Shown here: positions 46,829 to 55,742 of the stretch, one piece after another
How positions within the stretch are numbered: the first letter of the stretch is position 1
Layout: every line of letters starts with the position of its first letter
NCBI GenBank assembly: GCA_000509105.1
Contig: BAIF02000026.1
Location: 62,001 to 126,000 of the forward strand
Direction: 5' to 3'
Source of the DNA: Clostridiales bacterium VE202-21
Lineage (GTDB): Bacteria; Bacillota; Clostridia; Lachnospirales; Lachnospiraceae
DNA length: 64,000 nucleotides
Translations under genes and position numbers: made by a program
Notes under the pieces: model-generated
Databases searched by the model: none
What the model was told of the DNA's origin: nothing
The model's input: the letters and a program-made list of their open reading frames with translations, nothing else

Positions 46829-47851
46829 ATGAATAAATTTTTCAAGAGGTTGATTAAGCAGACAGAATTTTATGTGTTTTTAATCATTGTAGTTCTGTCA
46901 CTTGTAATACAGGCGAGATCCGGATTGTTTTTCGCTAACAATAATATTGTAGACCTGCTCCGTTCCATGATAGTTCCTTCTATCTACGCAATCTGTGCAC
47001 TGCTGGCTTTTGTCAGCACTGGTCCGGATGTATCCTTTCCGCTGATTGCGGCGTTGAGCAGTTACCTGGCTCTGACCGTAACGAACAGTCTGGGGCTGGA
47101 TGGAGCACCGTGGATCATTACATTTATTATCGGCATTGTATTTGGATGTATCATGGGAGCGCTCAACGGAATCATAATTGTAAAGTATAAATTTCCAAGT
47201 CTGATCGTAACACTGGGTACCAGCTCCATTTTCAGTGGAATCCTGCTGGGGGCTTTCGAGGCAGAGAGAATGGACCTTCCGGCGAATCTTGCAGCATTTG
47301 GAAAAGCGTCATTATTAACAGTTAAGAATGCAAAAAGCGGGCTGGGTTCTACACTGCCGATGACATTTGTCATTATGATTGTTATTTACATCATTGCCTA
47401 CCTGATTCTGAATAAAACAGTTGTGGGCCGCGGTGTGTATGCGATCGGCGGTGATGAAGTATCCGCAGAGAGAGCCGGATTTAACGTGAAGGGAATCCGT
47501 TTCGGAATCTTTGTAGTAAACGGCGGTATTGCTGCAGTGGCAGGACTCTGTTATGCAGTCATGTCCATGAGATATCTGCCTACTGAGTATGCGGGCGGTG
47601 AGATGATCGTTATTGCGGCCATCATCCTGGGCGGCACGAGAATGACGGGCGGTATCGGAACCCTGAAGGGATGCCTGCTCGGAACACTGCTTCTGACGAT
47701 GGTATCAAACAGTCTGATTCTTCTTGGAATCTCTGTTTACTGGCAGAAGGTATTTATTGGAGCCATTATTATCATAGGTACGGCAATCTCTGCGATTCAG
47801 AGCCATGCCGGCGCCAAGGTAAAGACCAGGTTAAAGAAGGAGGCGGCATAA
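46829..47851 (+). CDS. Sugar ABC transporter permease 1 (RbsC type)
   Basis: 340 residues, eight to ten hydrophobic helices. MIVPSIYAICALLAFVSTGPD, GALNGIIIVKYKFPSLIVTLG and GGDEVSAERAGFNVKGIRF match the BPD_transp_2 family; the last is the cytoplasmic loop touching the ATPase. Start at ATG 46829 with AAGGGGTG upstream. Next gene starts one base after its stop. Confidence 0.92.
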   Translation: MNKFFKRLIKQTEFYVFLIIVVLSLVIQARSGLFFANNNIVDLLRSMIVPSIYAICALLAFVSTGPDVSFPLIAALSSYLALTVTNSLGLDGAPWIITFIIGIVFGCIMGALNGIIIVKYKFPSLIVTLGTSSIFSGILLGAFEAERMDLPANLAAFGKASLLTVKNAKSGLGSTLPMTFVIMIVIYIIAYLILNKTVVGRGVYAIGGDEVSAERAGFNVKGIRFGIFVVNGGIAAVAGLCYAVMSMRYLPTEYAGGEMIVIAAIILGGTRMTGGIGTLKGCLLGTLLLTMVSNSLILLGISVYWQKVFIGAIIIIGTAISAIQSHAGAKVKTRLKKEAA

Positions 47852-47852
47852 T

Positions 47853-48815
47853 ATGAAAAAAATGGACAGTAACATCAAACGTTTATTAATAATACTTGTT
47901 GCTTTCATCGTGATAGCCTGTGTTACAAAGCCAAGTGAGTTTATCAAGATCGGGAACTTCCAGACCATGGCAAAACAGCTTTCCGAGTATGGACTGATGG
48001 CAATCGGTGTAGGGATCTGTATGATTTCCGGCGGAATCGATTTGTCTACCGTATATATCGCAAATCTCTGCGGTATCCTCGCAGGTCTGATGATGCAGGA
48101 GAACGGAAGTATTGCAGTTGCAATCCTTGTTGCTCTGATTGTGGGTATGATCTGCGGCGCATTCAATGGATTCCTTGTATCTTACCTGAAGATCCCTGCG
48201 ATGCTGGCTACGCTGGGAACCTACCAGCTGTTCATGGGAATTGCGATCATATCCTCCGGCGGCAGTACGGTAAGCGGAATTCCGGAAGCATTTACCGGCT
48301 TTGCCACGACAGCGCTGTTTGGTTATATACCGCTCTCCTTTGTAGTATTCCTGATTCTGATTGCGGTGATGACCTTTATTATGAGCAAGACAAAATTCGG
48401 AACAAGGGTATACCTTGTGGGAACCAATGAAAAAGCGGCCAAATTTGCAGGTATCCACTGCAATGCCGTATTGATCCGCACCTATATGCTTTCTGGGCTG
48501 GTATCCGCAGTGGCAGGTCTTCTCAGCCTTGCAAGAATCAATTCTGCAAAAGCAGACTTCGGAAGCAGTTATACGATGCAGTGTATTCTGATCGCAGTGC
48601 TGGGAGGCGTGAATCCTAACGGCGGATTTGGAACGATTCCGGGAATCGCCATAGCGGTAGTCATACTGCAGATGATGTCCTCCTATTTGAATATGTTCCC
48701 AAGCATCAGCAATTACTACAGAGATTTAATCTGGGGCATAGCTCTGATTGGTGTTCTGATTATTAATTTCGTCCTTGACAGGAGAAGAACTCAGAAACTG
48801 AGTAAAATCAGCTGA
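47853..48815 (+). CDS. Sugar ABC transporter permease 2 (RbsC type)
   Basis: 320 residues, same family as the preceding permease; GICMISGGIDLSTVYIANLCG, GAFNGFLVSYLKIPAMLATLG and GTNEKAAKFAGIHCNAVLIR are diagnostic. Two different permeases imply a heterodimeric pore, as in Lsr and Als-like systems. AAGGAGG sits within the end of the upstream gene. Confidence 0.92.
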   Translation: MKKMDSNIKRLLIILVAFIVIACVTKPSEFIKIGNFQTMAKQLSEYGLMAIGVGICMISGGIDLSTVYIANLCGILAGLMMQENGSIAVAILVALIVGMICGAFNGFLVSYLKIPAMLATLGTYQLFMGIAIISSGGSTVSGIPEAFTGFATTALFGYIPLSFVVFLILIAVMTFIMSKTKFGTRVYLVGTNEKAAKFAGIHCNAVLIRTYMLSGLVSAVAGLLSLARINSAKADFGSSYTMQCILIAVLGGVNPNGGFGTIPGIAIAVVILQMMSSYLNMFPSISNYYRDLIWGIALIGVLIINFVLDRRRTQKLSKIS

Positions 48816-48821
48816 TAAATT

Positions 48822-48862
48822 CTGCGGGTGCCTCAAATGTATTTTGCAGTGAGGCCCCGCAG
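48822..48862 (+). terminator. Stem-loop after the second permease
   Basis: CTGCGGG (48822-48828) with CCCGCAG (48856-48862) and inner CCTCA/TGAGG; no long T-run, so it may be an mRNA-processing or attenuation structure. Confidence 0.5.
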
Positions 48863-48909
48863 TTATCAGTTAAGGATTGAAAATAAAGTGAATCGGTCAG
48901 GAGGATGTT

Positions 48910-49862
48910 ATGGAGAAACCGAAAATATTAGTTGTGGGCAGCATGAATATGGATCTTTTCGTGGAGGGGGCAAATTCCATACCGGGATTCGGGGAGTCCA
49001 TTATGTGTGGTAATTATGGATATGCTACAGGCGGAAAGGGTTCCAACCAGGCCATCGCAGCAGCTCTTCAGGGAGCGGATGTTACGATGGTGGGACGGCT
49101 CGGCGAAGATACAAACGGGGAGTCCCTGAAAAACGAGCTGAAAAAAGCCGGAGTCCATACGGAGTATATTGTAACTGACAAAGAGAAGCAGACGGGACTT
49201 GCGCTGATGCTGCTGAATTCTGACGGCCGCTATGTTTCTTATGTAGCGCTGGGAGCGAATGGCAGCATATGCGCGGAAGATGTTAAGGCGGCTTTAGAGG
49301 CGGAAAAGTTCGATATGGTAATTATGCAGCTGGAGATGCCTCTGGAGACCGTATACCGTACATATGAACTGGCAAAGGAGCGGGACATTCCCGTGTTCCT
49401 GGATGCGGGGCCTGCGATGAGTATCCCTCTGGAGCGGCTGCAGGGGCTGTATATCTTATCCCCCAACGAGGCGGAGACAGAGGCGCTGACGGGGATAAGT
49501 CCCGATACGGAGGAAAGCGCCGTTGAAGCAGCAAAATGGCTGTATGATCAGGCGCGCCCCCAATATGTGATTCTAAAACTGGGATCCGCGGGGCTTTACT
49601 CTATGACGGGAAATCAGCGGAACTGATTCCGTGCTTTAAAGTAAAAGCAGTCGATTCTACTGCTGCAGGTGATACATTCGGCGCGGCGCTGGCAATCCGC
49701 CTGTGCAAGGGCGACAGTATGAAGGACGCCATCCGTTTTGCGCATGCGGCTGCGGGGATCTGTGTATCCCGCATGGGGGCGCAGGTATCTATCCCTAAAG
49801 AGACAGAAGTGGCGGCATTTTTGGAGAAAGAAGGCGGTTCTCATGGAAAAGAAACAGTATAA
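48910..49862 (+). CDS. Ribokinase-like PfkB sugar kinase, frameshifted
   Basis: Phosphorylates the imported sugar. N-terminal LVVGSMNMDLFVEG and GYATGGKGSNQAIAAALQGA are ribokinase-like; ILSPNEAETEALTG is central; after the break the active-site AVDSTAAGDTFGAALAI is intact with the catalytic Asp. The frame stops at 49626 (SMTGNQRN). Adding one base near 49620, in the GG of CAGCGGAACTG, gives QRELIPCFKVKAVDSTAAG and a 317-residue protein of normal length. The end overlaps the next gene by 20 bases. Probably ribose, allose or a similar sugar kinase; likely functional in the real genome. Confidence 0.88.
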
Positions 49863-50409
49863 AGAAATGCATGATGTGATCATAGAGGAGTGCGGACGCG
49901 CTCTGGATGCGATCGATGCTGATGATGTGCTCCGTTATATCGGGATGATCCAAAGCGCCGAAAAAGTATTTTTTGTTGGCGTGGGAAGGGTTCTGCTGTC
50001 ATTGGAGGCTATGGCAAAACGATATGCCCATCTGGGGATACGGGCCGTAATCGTAGGCGAGATAACAGAGCCGGCTATTACACCGCGGGATGTTCTGGTG
50101 GTAGGTTCCGGGAGTGGAGAAACGCTGTTTCCAGCCGGAATCGCGAGAAAGGCAAAAGCGGCGGGGGCAAAGGTAATTCATATCGGAAGTAATCCGTCAA
50201 GCGGGCTTCGGGATGTTGCAGACCTGTTTCTGCGGATTCCGGTGGAGAGCAGGGCGAAGCTGGAGGATGAGATTCATTCCAGACAGCCGATGACGTCCCT
50301 GTTTGAGCAGGCTCTGCTGCTCTTCGGGGATACGACGGCGATGATGATGATCGAAGACAGAAAGATTGATCTGGACGGTCTCTGGGAATATCATGCCAAT
50401 CTGGAATAA
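49843..50409 (+). CDS. 6-phospho-3-hexuloisomerase-like SIS protein, paralogue 2
   Basis: 188 residues. VFFVGVGRVLLSLEAMAKRYAHLG binds the phosphate; VVGSGSGETLFPAGIARKA keeps the Ser/Glu pattern of PHI; RQPMTSLFEQALLLF keeps the conserved Glu; the tail LWEYHANLE ends like HxlB. The start at 49843 lies inside the kinase gene after GAAGGCGG. Distinct from 43367 and 51681, so the operon has three such isomerases. Confidence 0.85.
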   Translation: MEKKQYKEMHDVIIEECGRALDAIDADDVLRYIGMIQSAEKVFFVGVGRVLLSLEAMAKRYAHLGIRAVIVGEITEPAITPRDVLVVGSGSGETLFPAGIARKAKAAGAKVIHIGSNPSSGLRDVADLFLRIPVESRAKLEDEIHSRQPMTSLFEQALLLFGDTTAMMMIEDRKIDLDGLWEYHANLE

Positions 50410-50463
50410 CCGGATGGCAGCAAGAACGGTACAGTATAAAAATTATAATAGGAGGAACATACA

Positions 50464-50949
50464 ATGAAAGGATTAATTAAACAGATAGCGATCTTAGTGG
50501 AAGATGTGGACAAGGCAATGCAGAATTACTGGGATATTCTTGGGATCGGACCATGGGATGTACGCCATTTCCGTCCGGAAACATGCCATGATTTCTATGT
50601 GAACGGTGAGCTTCAGACAGAAGGCTTTGATTTTATCTGTGCTGTCTGCTGGCATGAGGACATTGAACTAGAACTGATCCAGCCAATTGAAGGGCCGAAT
50701 GTATATTGGGATACGCTGAAAAGAAAAGGTTCCTGCCTGCATCATTTCAAAGTGGTCATTCCGGATAATGATGAGCTGAAGGCTTATGTGGAAGAGCTGG
50801 AGGCAAAGGGAATGAAAGTAATGCAGACCGGTTGGATTGACAACGATGTCCATTATTATGTGGACTCAGAGGATAAGCTTGGGTTTATTCTGGAACTGGG
50901 CAATGGAGGAGCGATCGGAGAACCTGATTACCGTTATCCGGCAGAATAG
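50464..50949 (+). CDS. VOC (glyoxalase/epimerase) superfamily protein
   Basis: 161 residues with two beta-alpha-beta-beta-beta repeats. Metal-ligand candidates: the N-terminal QIAILVEDV (Gln/His position), ELELIQPIEGPNVY (Glu), CLHHFKVVIPD (His) and GFILELGNGG (Glu). The overall layout resembles methylmalonyl-CoA epimerase and related isomerases. In this operon it more likely acts on a sugar or aldehyde, for example glutathione-free aldehyde handling beside the formaldehyde-forming/fixing pair; that is inference. Confidence 0.82.
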   Translation: MKGLIKQIAILVEDVDKAMQNYWDILGIGPWDVRHFRPETCHDFYVNGELQTEGFDFICAVCWHEDIELELIQPIEGPNVYWDTLKRKGSCLHHFKVVIPDNDELKAYVEELEAKGMKVMQTGWIDNDVHYYVDSEDKLGFILELGNGGAIGEPDYRYPAE

Positions 50950-50992
50950 TTTAGGTCTCAAAATAGTTTATTACCGTAAAGGAGCATTCATA

Positions 50993-51022
50993 ATAACAGT
51001 TCAGGTCTGCCTGAACTGTTAC
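50993..51022. repeat. Palindrome TAACAGTTCAG-N6-CTGAACTGTTA, copy 1
   Basis: Eleven-base perfect arms around GTCTGC, 22 bases before the hxlA start. The same arms recur at 55888-55917 with spacer TTCTGT, both followed by CCAT. Confidence 0.75.
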
Positions 51023-51043
51023 CATTCATAAAAGGAGAAAAGC

Positions 51044-51679
51044 ATGAAACTACAATTGGCACTGGACGATTTGACAATGGATGAGGCACTGGAGCTGACA
51101 ACGAAGGTACAGGAGCATATTGACATCATAGAGATCGGAACTCCGTTTGTTTATCAGGAGGGGATGCGCGCGGTTCAGATATTTAAGGAGCGCTTTCCCG
51201 ATAAAGAAGTGCTGGCGGATATGAAGATTATGGATGCCGGATATTACGAGGCAGAAGAGGCCCTGAAAGTGGGTGCAGACTATGTAACCGTTCTGGGCGT
51301 AACAGATAACCTGACAATTAAGGGATGCATTGACGCGGCGGAGCATTATGGTAAAGAGATTGTGGTGGATATGATCTGCGTTACGGATATGCCTAAGCGC
51401 ATCCGTGAGCTGGAGGAACTGGGGGCACATGGAATGGCAGTGCATGTGGGCACAGACCAGCAGGCAGCGGGGCGCAAACCTATTGATGACCTGCGTGTCA
51501 TGGCAAAGCACTGCGAGAAGGCAAAAATCTCTGTTGCCGGCGGCATCAGCCCTGAGACGACTCCGGAATATGCGGCTTTAAAGCCTGAGGTACTGATTGT
51601 GGGAAGCGGGATTGCACATGCGGCAGACCCGGCCGGCGCGGCAAAGGCGATTAAAGACAGTATGAAGGAGTGTGAATAG
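51044..51679 (+). CDS. hxlA: 3-hexulose-6-phosphate synthase
   Basis: 211 residues, orotidine-decarboxylase-superfamily barrel. Condenses formaldehyde with ribulose-5-P to arabino-3-hexulose-6-P, or the reverse. LQLALDDLTMDEA, IIEIGTPFVYQEG, the signature ADMKIMDAGYYEAEEA with the catalytic Asp-Lys-Asp, VTVLGVTDNLTIKG and VHVGTDQQAAGRKP are those of HPS rather than the related ketogulonate-6-P decarboxylases. The PHI gene follows by one base, the normal HPS-PHI couple. Confidence 0.92.
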   Translation: MKLQLALDDLTMDEALELTTKVQEHIDIIEIGTPFVYQEGMRAVQIFKERFPDKEVLADMKIMDAGYYEAEEALKVGADYVTVLGVTDNLTIKGCIDAAEHYGKEIVVDMICVTDMPKRIRELEELGAHGMAVHVGTDQQAAGRKPIDDLRVMAKHCEKAKISVAGGISPETTPEYAALKPEVLIVGSGIAHAADPAGAAKAIKDSMKECE

Positions 51680-51680
51680 A

Positions 51681-52241
51681 ATGGCAGAAGCAGTGATTTT
51701 GAAAAAAATTCTGGAAGAATTGATGGAAAATGCGAAACAGATCCGGCAGGAGGAACTGGAACAGTTTGCAGACAAGATTCAGGAAGGCAACCGCATATTT
51801 GTAGCGGGCGCAGGCCGTTCCGGGTTTGTGGCAAGGGCATTTTCCAACCGGCTGATGCACCTTGGGCTTACCGTTTACTTTGTAGGTGAACCTACTACAC
51901 CTTCGATCCAGAAGGGGGATCTGCTGATGATCGTGTCCGGCTCAGGGGAAACCGGCAGCCTGAAGGTGATGGCAGAGAAAGCGAAAAAACAGGAGGCAAT
52001 GGTTGCGGTAATCACTATTTTCCCGCAGGCATCTATCGGCAGTATGGCGGATGCGGTGATCCAGGTTCCTGGTGTGACACCGAAAAGTGAACTGGAGACC
52101 GCGACTACCTCTGTACAGCCTATGGGAAATGCATTCGAACAGACAACATGGCTGATTTGTGATAATATAATCATGATTTTGATGGAGCGTATGGGAAGGA
52201 CCCAGGAAGAGATGTTCTCTTTGCACGCGAATCTGGAATAG
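51681..52241 (+). CDS. hxlB: 6-phospho-3-hexuloisomerase
   Basis: 186 residues, converts arabino-3-hexulose-6-P to fructose-6-P. IFVAGAGRSGFVARAFSNRLMHLG, VGEPTTPSIQKGDLL, IVSGSGETGSLKVMAEKAK and PMGNAFEQTTWLICD match characterised PHI in order. ATG 51681 follows AAGGAGTG. It is the best PHI match of the three paralogues in the operon and ends before a strong terminator. Confidence 0.93.
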   Translation: MAEAVILKKILEELMENAKQIRQEELEQFADKIQEGNRIFVAGAGRSGFVARAFSNRLMHLGLTVYFVGEPTTPSIQKGDLLMIVSGSGETGSLKVMAEKAKKQEAMVAVITIFPQASIGSMADAVIQVPGVTPKSELETATTSVQPMGNAFEQTTWLICDNIIMILMERMGRTQEEMFSLHANLE

Positions 52242-52262
52242 GAATTACAGAACGGAATTATA

Positions 52263-52340
52263 CCCTGCCCGGATGCAGGGCTGATGAAGCAGAACTGCTT
52301 TTATCAGCTTTGCATCCGGGCAGGGTGTATTTTATTTTAC
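52263..52340 (+). terminator. Terminator of the hexulose-phosphate operon
   Basis: Perfect 15-bp stem CCCTGCCCGGATGCA (52263-52277) with TGCATCCGGGCAGGG (52311-52325), continued inward by GCTGAT/ATCAGC and GCAG/CTGC, then TTTTATTTT. Confidence 0.9.
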
Positions 52341-52389
52341 GCGATGCGACCGTCGCAGGCGCGAGATTCGTAAGCGAAACTCTATTTTA

Positions 52390-52418
52390 TTGTGGATAAC
52401 TTCCGGTTGTGTTAAACT
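52390..52418 (+). promoter_or_regulatory. Promoter of the small membrane protein gene
   Basis: TTGTGG (52390-52395), 17-base spacer, TAAACT (52413-52418). Confidence 0.5.
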
Positions 52419-52471
52419 GAATGTATAAAAGTACTTTTTATGGGAAGTTTTACAGAAGCGGAGGGATAGGT

Positions 52472-52897
52472 ATGAAAACGTTGAAAGAACTGAGGGCAGT
52501 GATTCTGGTTTTGGGCGTATATTTGATATTCGGGTGTTATCTGTGGGCAGGGAATTATGCCAATATGCGGCTTGAGAGGACTTATGAAATTAAATACAGG
52601 TATATGATGATGGTTACTATGGTTATATTCTGGCTGGCGGCGGCCGCGGCAGTTGCCCTCCTGGGCGGGATTATGAAGAAACGGTTTCTTTGGGTGGAAA
52701 TTGTCCTGATCGATATACCAGCGGTGCTGATGCTTTTGGCACAGGTCCTGTACTTTACAGTTCCGAATCTGCCAATGTTGGTGGGGGTATTTTCAGATAA
52801 ACTTATGGTGCTGGGAGCGGTTCTTGCGGGGTGTGAGGCGGTGCGTTATGTACGCTACTTCAGAAACGGGCGCAGTCCGTATAAGCGAATTGTGTAA
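52472..52897 (+). CDS. Small membrane protein of unknown function
   Basis: 141 residues with four hydrophobic helices (about 8-28, 45-65, 73-95, 100-120) and a basic C-terminus YVRYFRNGRSPYKRIV. Start at 52472, after GCGGAGGGATAGG. I do not recognise the family. The next gene, an XRE regulator with its own membrane helices, follows in the same direction; small membrane proteins with an XRE partner are common in Firmicutes, but no fixed function is known. Confidence 0.7.
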   Translation: MKTLKELRAVILVLGVYLIFGCYLWAGNYANMRLERTYEIKYRYMMMVTMVIFWLAAAAAVALLGGIMKKRFLWVEIVLIDIPAVLMLLAQVLYFTVPNLPMLVGVFSDKLMVLGAVLAGCEAVRYVRYFRNGRSPYKRIV

Positions 52898-53066
52898 CCC
52901 GCTTCAGACACGCTCAAGAGCGTAATAAAAAACAGGAAAGAAATACTGTGAAAAAGCAATCTGCAACTCCAGGTTGCGGCGATGTAAAGTGTATCTGGTG
53001 GCCCGAAAAAGGAGTGGATGGTATAGTAAGGCCAGAGCGGCATAATAAGACGAGGAGGCGAAGGAT

Positions 53067-53507
53067 ATGACTCTGGGCGAAAAAATACAGAAACACAGGA
53101 AAGAGAAGCGGATGTCCCAGGAAAATTTGGCGGCGCTGCTGGGGGTATCCCGGCAGGCCGTATCCAAATGGGAACTAAATGATACGATACCGGACACGGA
53201 GAATGTAATACAACTGGGGCGGATACTGGGAGTATCGCTGGATTATCTTCTGATACCGGAGAGGGAGTCACACGATGAATGCGGTAAAGCTGGCCCGGAA
53301 AAACCAGACAGGCCGGGAAAAAGAGGAAGAGCTTTAGCGGGATGGGGCATCTACCTGGCGCTTGTGATGATATTTCTCGTCATAATGTGGTGGAATTCTT
53401 CCTTTGGGGTAGGGTTGGCTAATGCAGTAAATATTACGGTTCTGGCGGTTTTTGTTTATATTGTGCGTCTTCTCATAAAAGCGTTGAAGAAGTATATACA
53501 AAAGTAA
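53067..53507 (+). CDS. XRE family regulator with C-terminal membrane helices
   Basis: 146 residues. HTH of the Cro/CI type at residues 1-60 (KIQKHRKEKRMSQENLAALL, SRQAVSKWELNDTIPDTENV, LGVSLDYLL), a short charged linker, and two hydrophobic helices near 95-140. Such membrane-attached XRE proteins often respond to envelope conditions. GAGGCGAAGG upstream of the ATG. Confidence 0.88.
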   Translation: MTLGEKIQKHRKEKRMSQENLAALLGVSRQAVSKWELNDTIPDTENVIQLGRILGVSLDYLLIPERESHDECGKAGPEKPDRPGKRGRALAGWGIYLALVMIFLVIMWWNSSFGVGLANAVNITVLAVFVYIVRLLIKALKKYIQK

Positions 53508-53592
53508 AGAGAATATTTATAATAGAAGTGTCGGGGCAATTGTAAGAGATAGATTGCTGCCGGCACTTAAATGATTGGAAAGGAGCGAGCGA

Positions 53593-54549
53593 ATGAAGAA
53601 GATTGTGATACCGGACACGGATCTGGTATTATCCCCGATGGGGATGGGATGCGTGAATGCCGGCCTGAAGTGGGACGGCAAGGAAGCAGATTACATATTT
53701 GATGCTTTTTTGGATATGGGTGGCAATCTTTATGATACTGCGCGGGTGTATTCCGACTGGGTTTTACCTGAAATTGGGAGAAGTGAGCGGGTTCTGGGAG
53801 ACTGGCTGAAGAGAAGCGGTAAGAGGAACCGGATGGTGTTAATTACCAAAGGCGGGCATCCCGATATGGCCTGCCCTAAACCGGATCTCCATAAAAGCCG
53901 GATGCGGGAAGCTGATATGCGGCATGATGTGGAACAGTCTCTGCAGGCGCTGCACACGGATTATATAGACCTGTATTTTTATCATCGGGATGATGAATCT
54001 GTGCCGGCAGAAGAACTAATCGAGACTATGGAGACATTTGTGAAGGAGGGGAAGATCCGATACTATTGCTGCTCGAACTGGAGCACCAGCCGGATGAAGG
54101 CTGCGGACAGCTGCTGCCGGAAGAAGGGCTGCCGGGGATTTGCGGCAAACCAGGTTCTGTTCAATATGGGTTCCCGCTTTATGATGCCTCTGGAGGACGA
54201 TACCATTCGGTATATGGATGATGAGATGCAGGAATATCATAAAAAAAATTCTGAGAATCTGGCGATGCCATACATGGGAATCTGCAGCGGTTTTTTCCAT
54301 AATTTCATCGAAAAGGGTGAAGATTCTGTAGTGGATTCACCATACTATACGAAGGAAAATATCAGACTGGCAGAAAGAGTCAGGATGCTCACGGAGAAGT
54401 ATCAGGCAACGGTGACTCAGGTTGTTCTTGGATTCTTTACATGCAGGGATTTTCAATGTGTTCCGCTGTACGGGCCGCGCAGCGCCGAGCATCTAAAAGA
54501 GGCAATGGGCAGCTTTGAGATACCATTTAAGAAAGAAGATTATGAATAA
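53593..54549 (+). CDS. Aldo/keto reductase
   Basis: 318 residues, TIM-barrel NADPH oxidoreductase. The tetrad is visible: Asp in NLYDTARVYSDW (with Tyr), Lys in VLITKGGHPD and His in DLYFYHRDDESVPAEE. The C-terminal FFTCRDFQCVPLYGPRSAEHLKEAMG is the cofactor region. ATG 53593 with AAAGGAG upstream, so the 53575 in-frame start is not needed. The alcohol dehydrogenase gene follows by 17 bases, and both probably handle an aldehyde or keto sugar produced by the neighbouring isomerases. Confidence 0.92.
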   Translation: MKKIVIPDTDLVLSPMGMGCVNAGLKWDGKEADYIFDAFLDMGGNLYDTARVYSDWVLPEIGRSERVLGDWLKRSGKRNRMVLITKGGHPDMACPKPDLHKSRMREADMRHDVEQSLQALHTDYIDLYFYHRDDESVPAEELIETMETFVKEGKIRYYCCSNWSTSRMKAADSCCRKKGCRGFAANQVLFNMGSRFMMPLEDDTIRYMDDEMQEYHKKNSENLAMPYMGICSGFFHNFIEKGEDSVVDSPYYTKENIRLAERVRMLTEKYQATVTQVVLGFFTCRDFQCVPLYGPRSAEHLKEAMGSFEIPFKKEDYE

Positions 54550-54566
54550 AGACGAGGAGAAATATT

Positions 54567-55742
54567 GTGGAAAATTTTACATTTTACAGTCCTACTTATT
54601 TTGTGTTTGGCAGAGAAAAAGAAACGGAGACAGGGCATTACGTAAAGCGCTTTGGGGGAAGTAAGGTTTTGATTCATTATGGCGGCGGCAGTGTAAAGCG
54701 TTCCGGCCTTTTGGACAGAGTGAAGGTATCCCTGGAGACCGAGGGAATTGAATATGTCGAGCTTGGGGGCGTGAAACCGAATCCGAGGAGCGGACTGGTA
54801 TATGAGGGGATCGATCTGTGCAGAAATGAGGGTGTGGATTTCATACTGGCTGTTGGCGGGGGAAGTACGATTGACTCCGCGAAAGCGATAGCCGCAGGGG
54901 CGGTTTACGAAGGCGACTTCTGGGACTTTTATCAGGGGAAGGCGGTTGAAAGAGCGCTGCCCGTGGGTACCATTCTGACGATCGCGGCGGCCGGCAGTGA
55001 GGGATCACCAGATTCCGTGATCACGAAAGAAGAGGGCATGTTCAAGCGCGGCGCTACTGGAGAAGCAATGCGTCCGGCTTTTTCCATCCTGAATCCGGAG
55101 CTGACGCAGACGCTGCCGGCGTATCAGACAGCATGCGGTGCAACCGATATTATGGCGCATGTTCTGGAGCGCTATTTTACAAACTCAACTGAGGTTGAGA
55201 TTACAGACAGGCTCTGTGAGGCCGTACTTCTAACCATGGTAAAAGAAGTACCCCGTGTAATTGCTGATCCGGATCATTATGAAGCGCGCGCAAATATAAT
55301 GTGGGCAGGTATGGTTGCACACAATAATACATGCGGTGTGGGCAGACAGCAGGACTGGGCCAGCCATGATATCGAACATGAGCTTAGCGCAATGTATGAC
55401 TGTGCACACGGCGCAGGGCTTGCAGTCATATTCCCGGCGTGGATGCGGTACACCGTGGAACACAATCCGATGAGATTTGCACAGCTCGCAGTCAGGCTGT
55501 GGGGATGCCAGATGGACTTCGAAAATCCGATGAACACTGCGATTGCAGGAATTGATGCCTTCAAGTGCTTCCTCAGCTCAATTGGGATGCCGGTATCCTT
55601 CGCGGAACTTGGCGCAAAGGAAGAAGATATCCCTGCCATGGCGGAAAAGAGCTGCTACGGTGACGGAAGAGGCGGATCACTTGGCGGATTTGTAAAACTT
55701 GGAAAAGAAGATGTGGAGAAGATATTCCGGCTGGCTCTGTAA
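54567..55742 (+). CDS. Iron-containing alcohol dehydrogenase (butanol dehydrogenase type)
   Basis: 391 residues. NAD(P) site ILAVGGGSTIDSAKAIAAGA near residue 90; metal ligands in GATDIMAHVLERYF (Asp, His) and in DIEHELSAMYDCAHGAGLAV (His, His), the group III ADH layout. GTG start after GAGGAGA. Reduces aldehydes or ketones; substrate unknown. It forms a two-gene unit with the aldo/keto reductase. Confidence 0.92.
   Translation: MENFTFYSPTYFVFGREKETETGHYVKRFGGSKVLIHYGGGSVKRSGLLDRVKVSLETEGIEYVELGGVKPNPRSGLVYEGIDLCRNEGVDFILAVGGGSTIDSAKAIAAGAVYEGDFWDFYQGKAVERALPVGTILTIAAAGSEGSPDSVITKEEGMFKRGATGEAMRPAFSILNPELTQTLPAYQTACGATDIMAHVLERYFTNSTEVEITDRLCEAVLLTMVKEVPRVIADPDHYEARANIMWAGMVAHNNTCGVGRQQDWASHDIEHELSAMYDCAHGAGLAVIFPAWMRYTVEHNPMRFAQLAVRLWGCQMDFENPMNTAIAGIDAFKCFLSSIGMPVSFAELGAKEEDIPAMAEKSCYGDGRGGSLGGFVKLGKEDVEKIFRLAL

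Noticed and set aside
52472-53507. Small membrane protein plus XRE regulator as a toxin-antitoxin system
   Set aside because: The membrane protein has four helices and no toxin-like features, the regulator is membrane-attached, and the genes are 169 bases apart.
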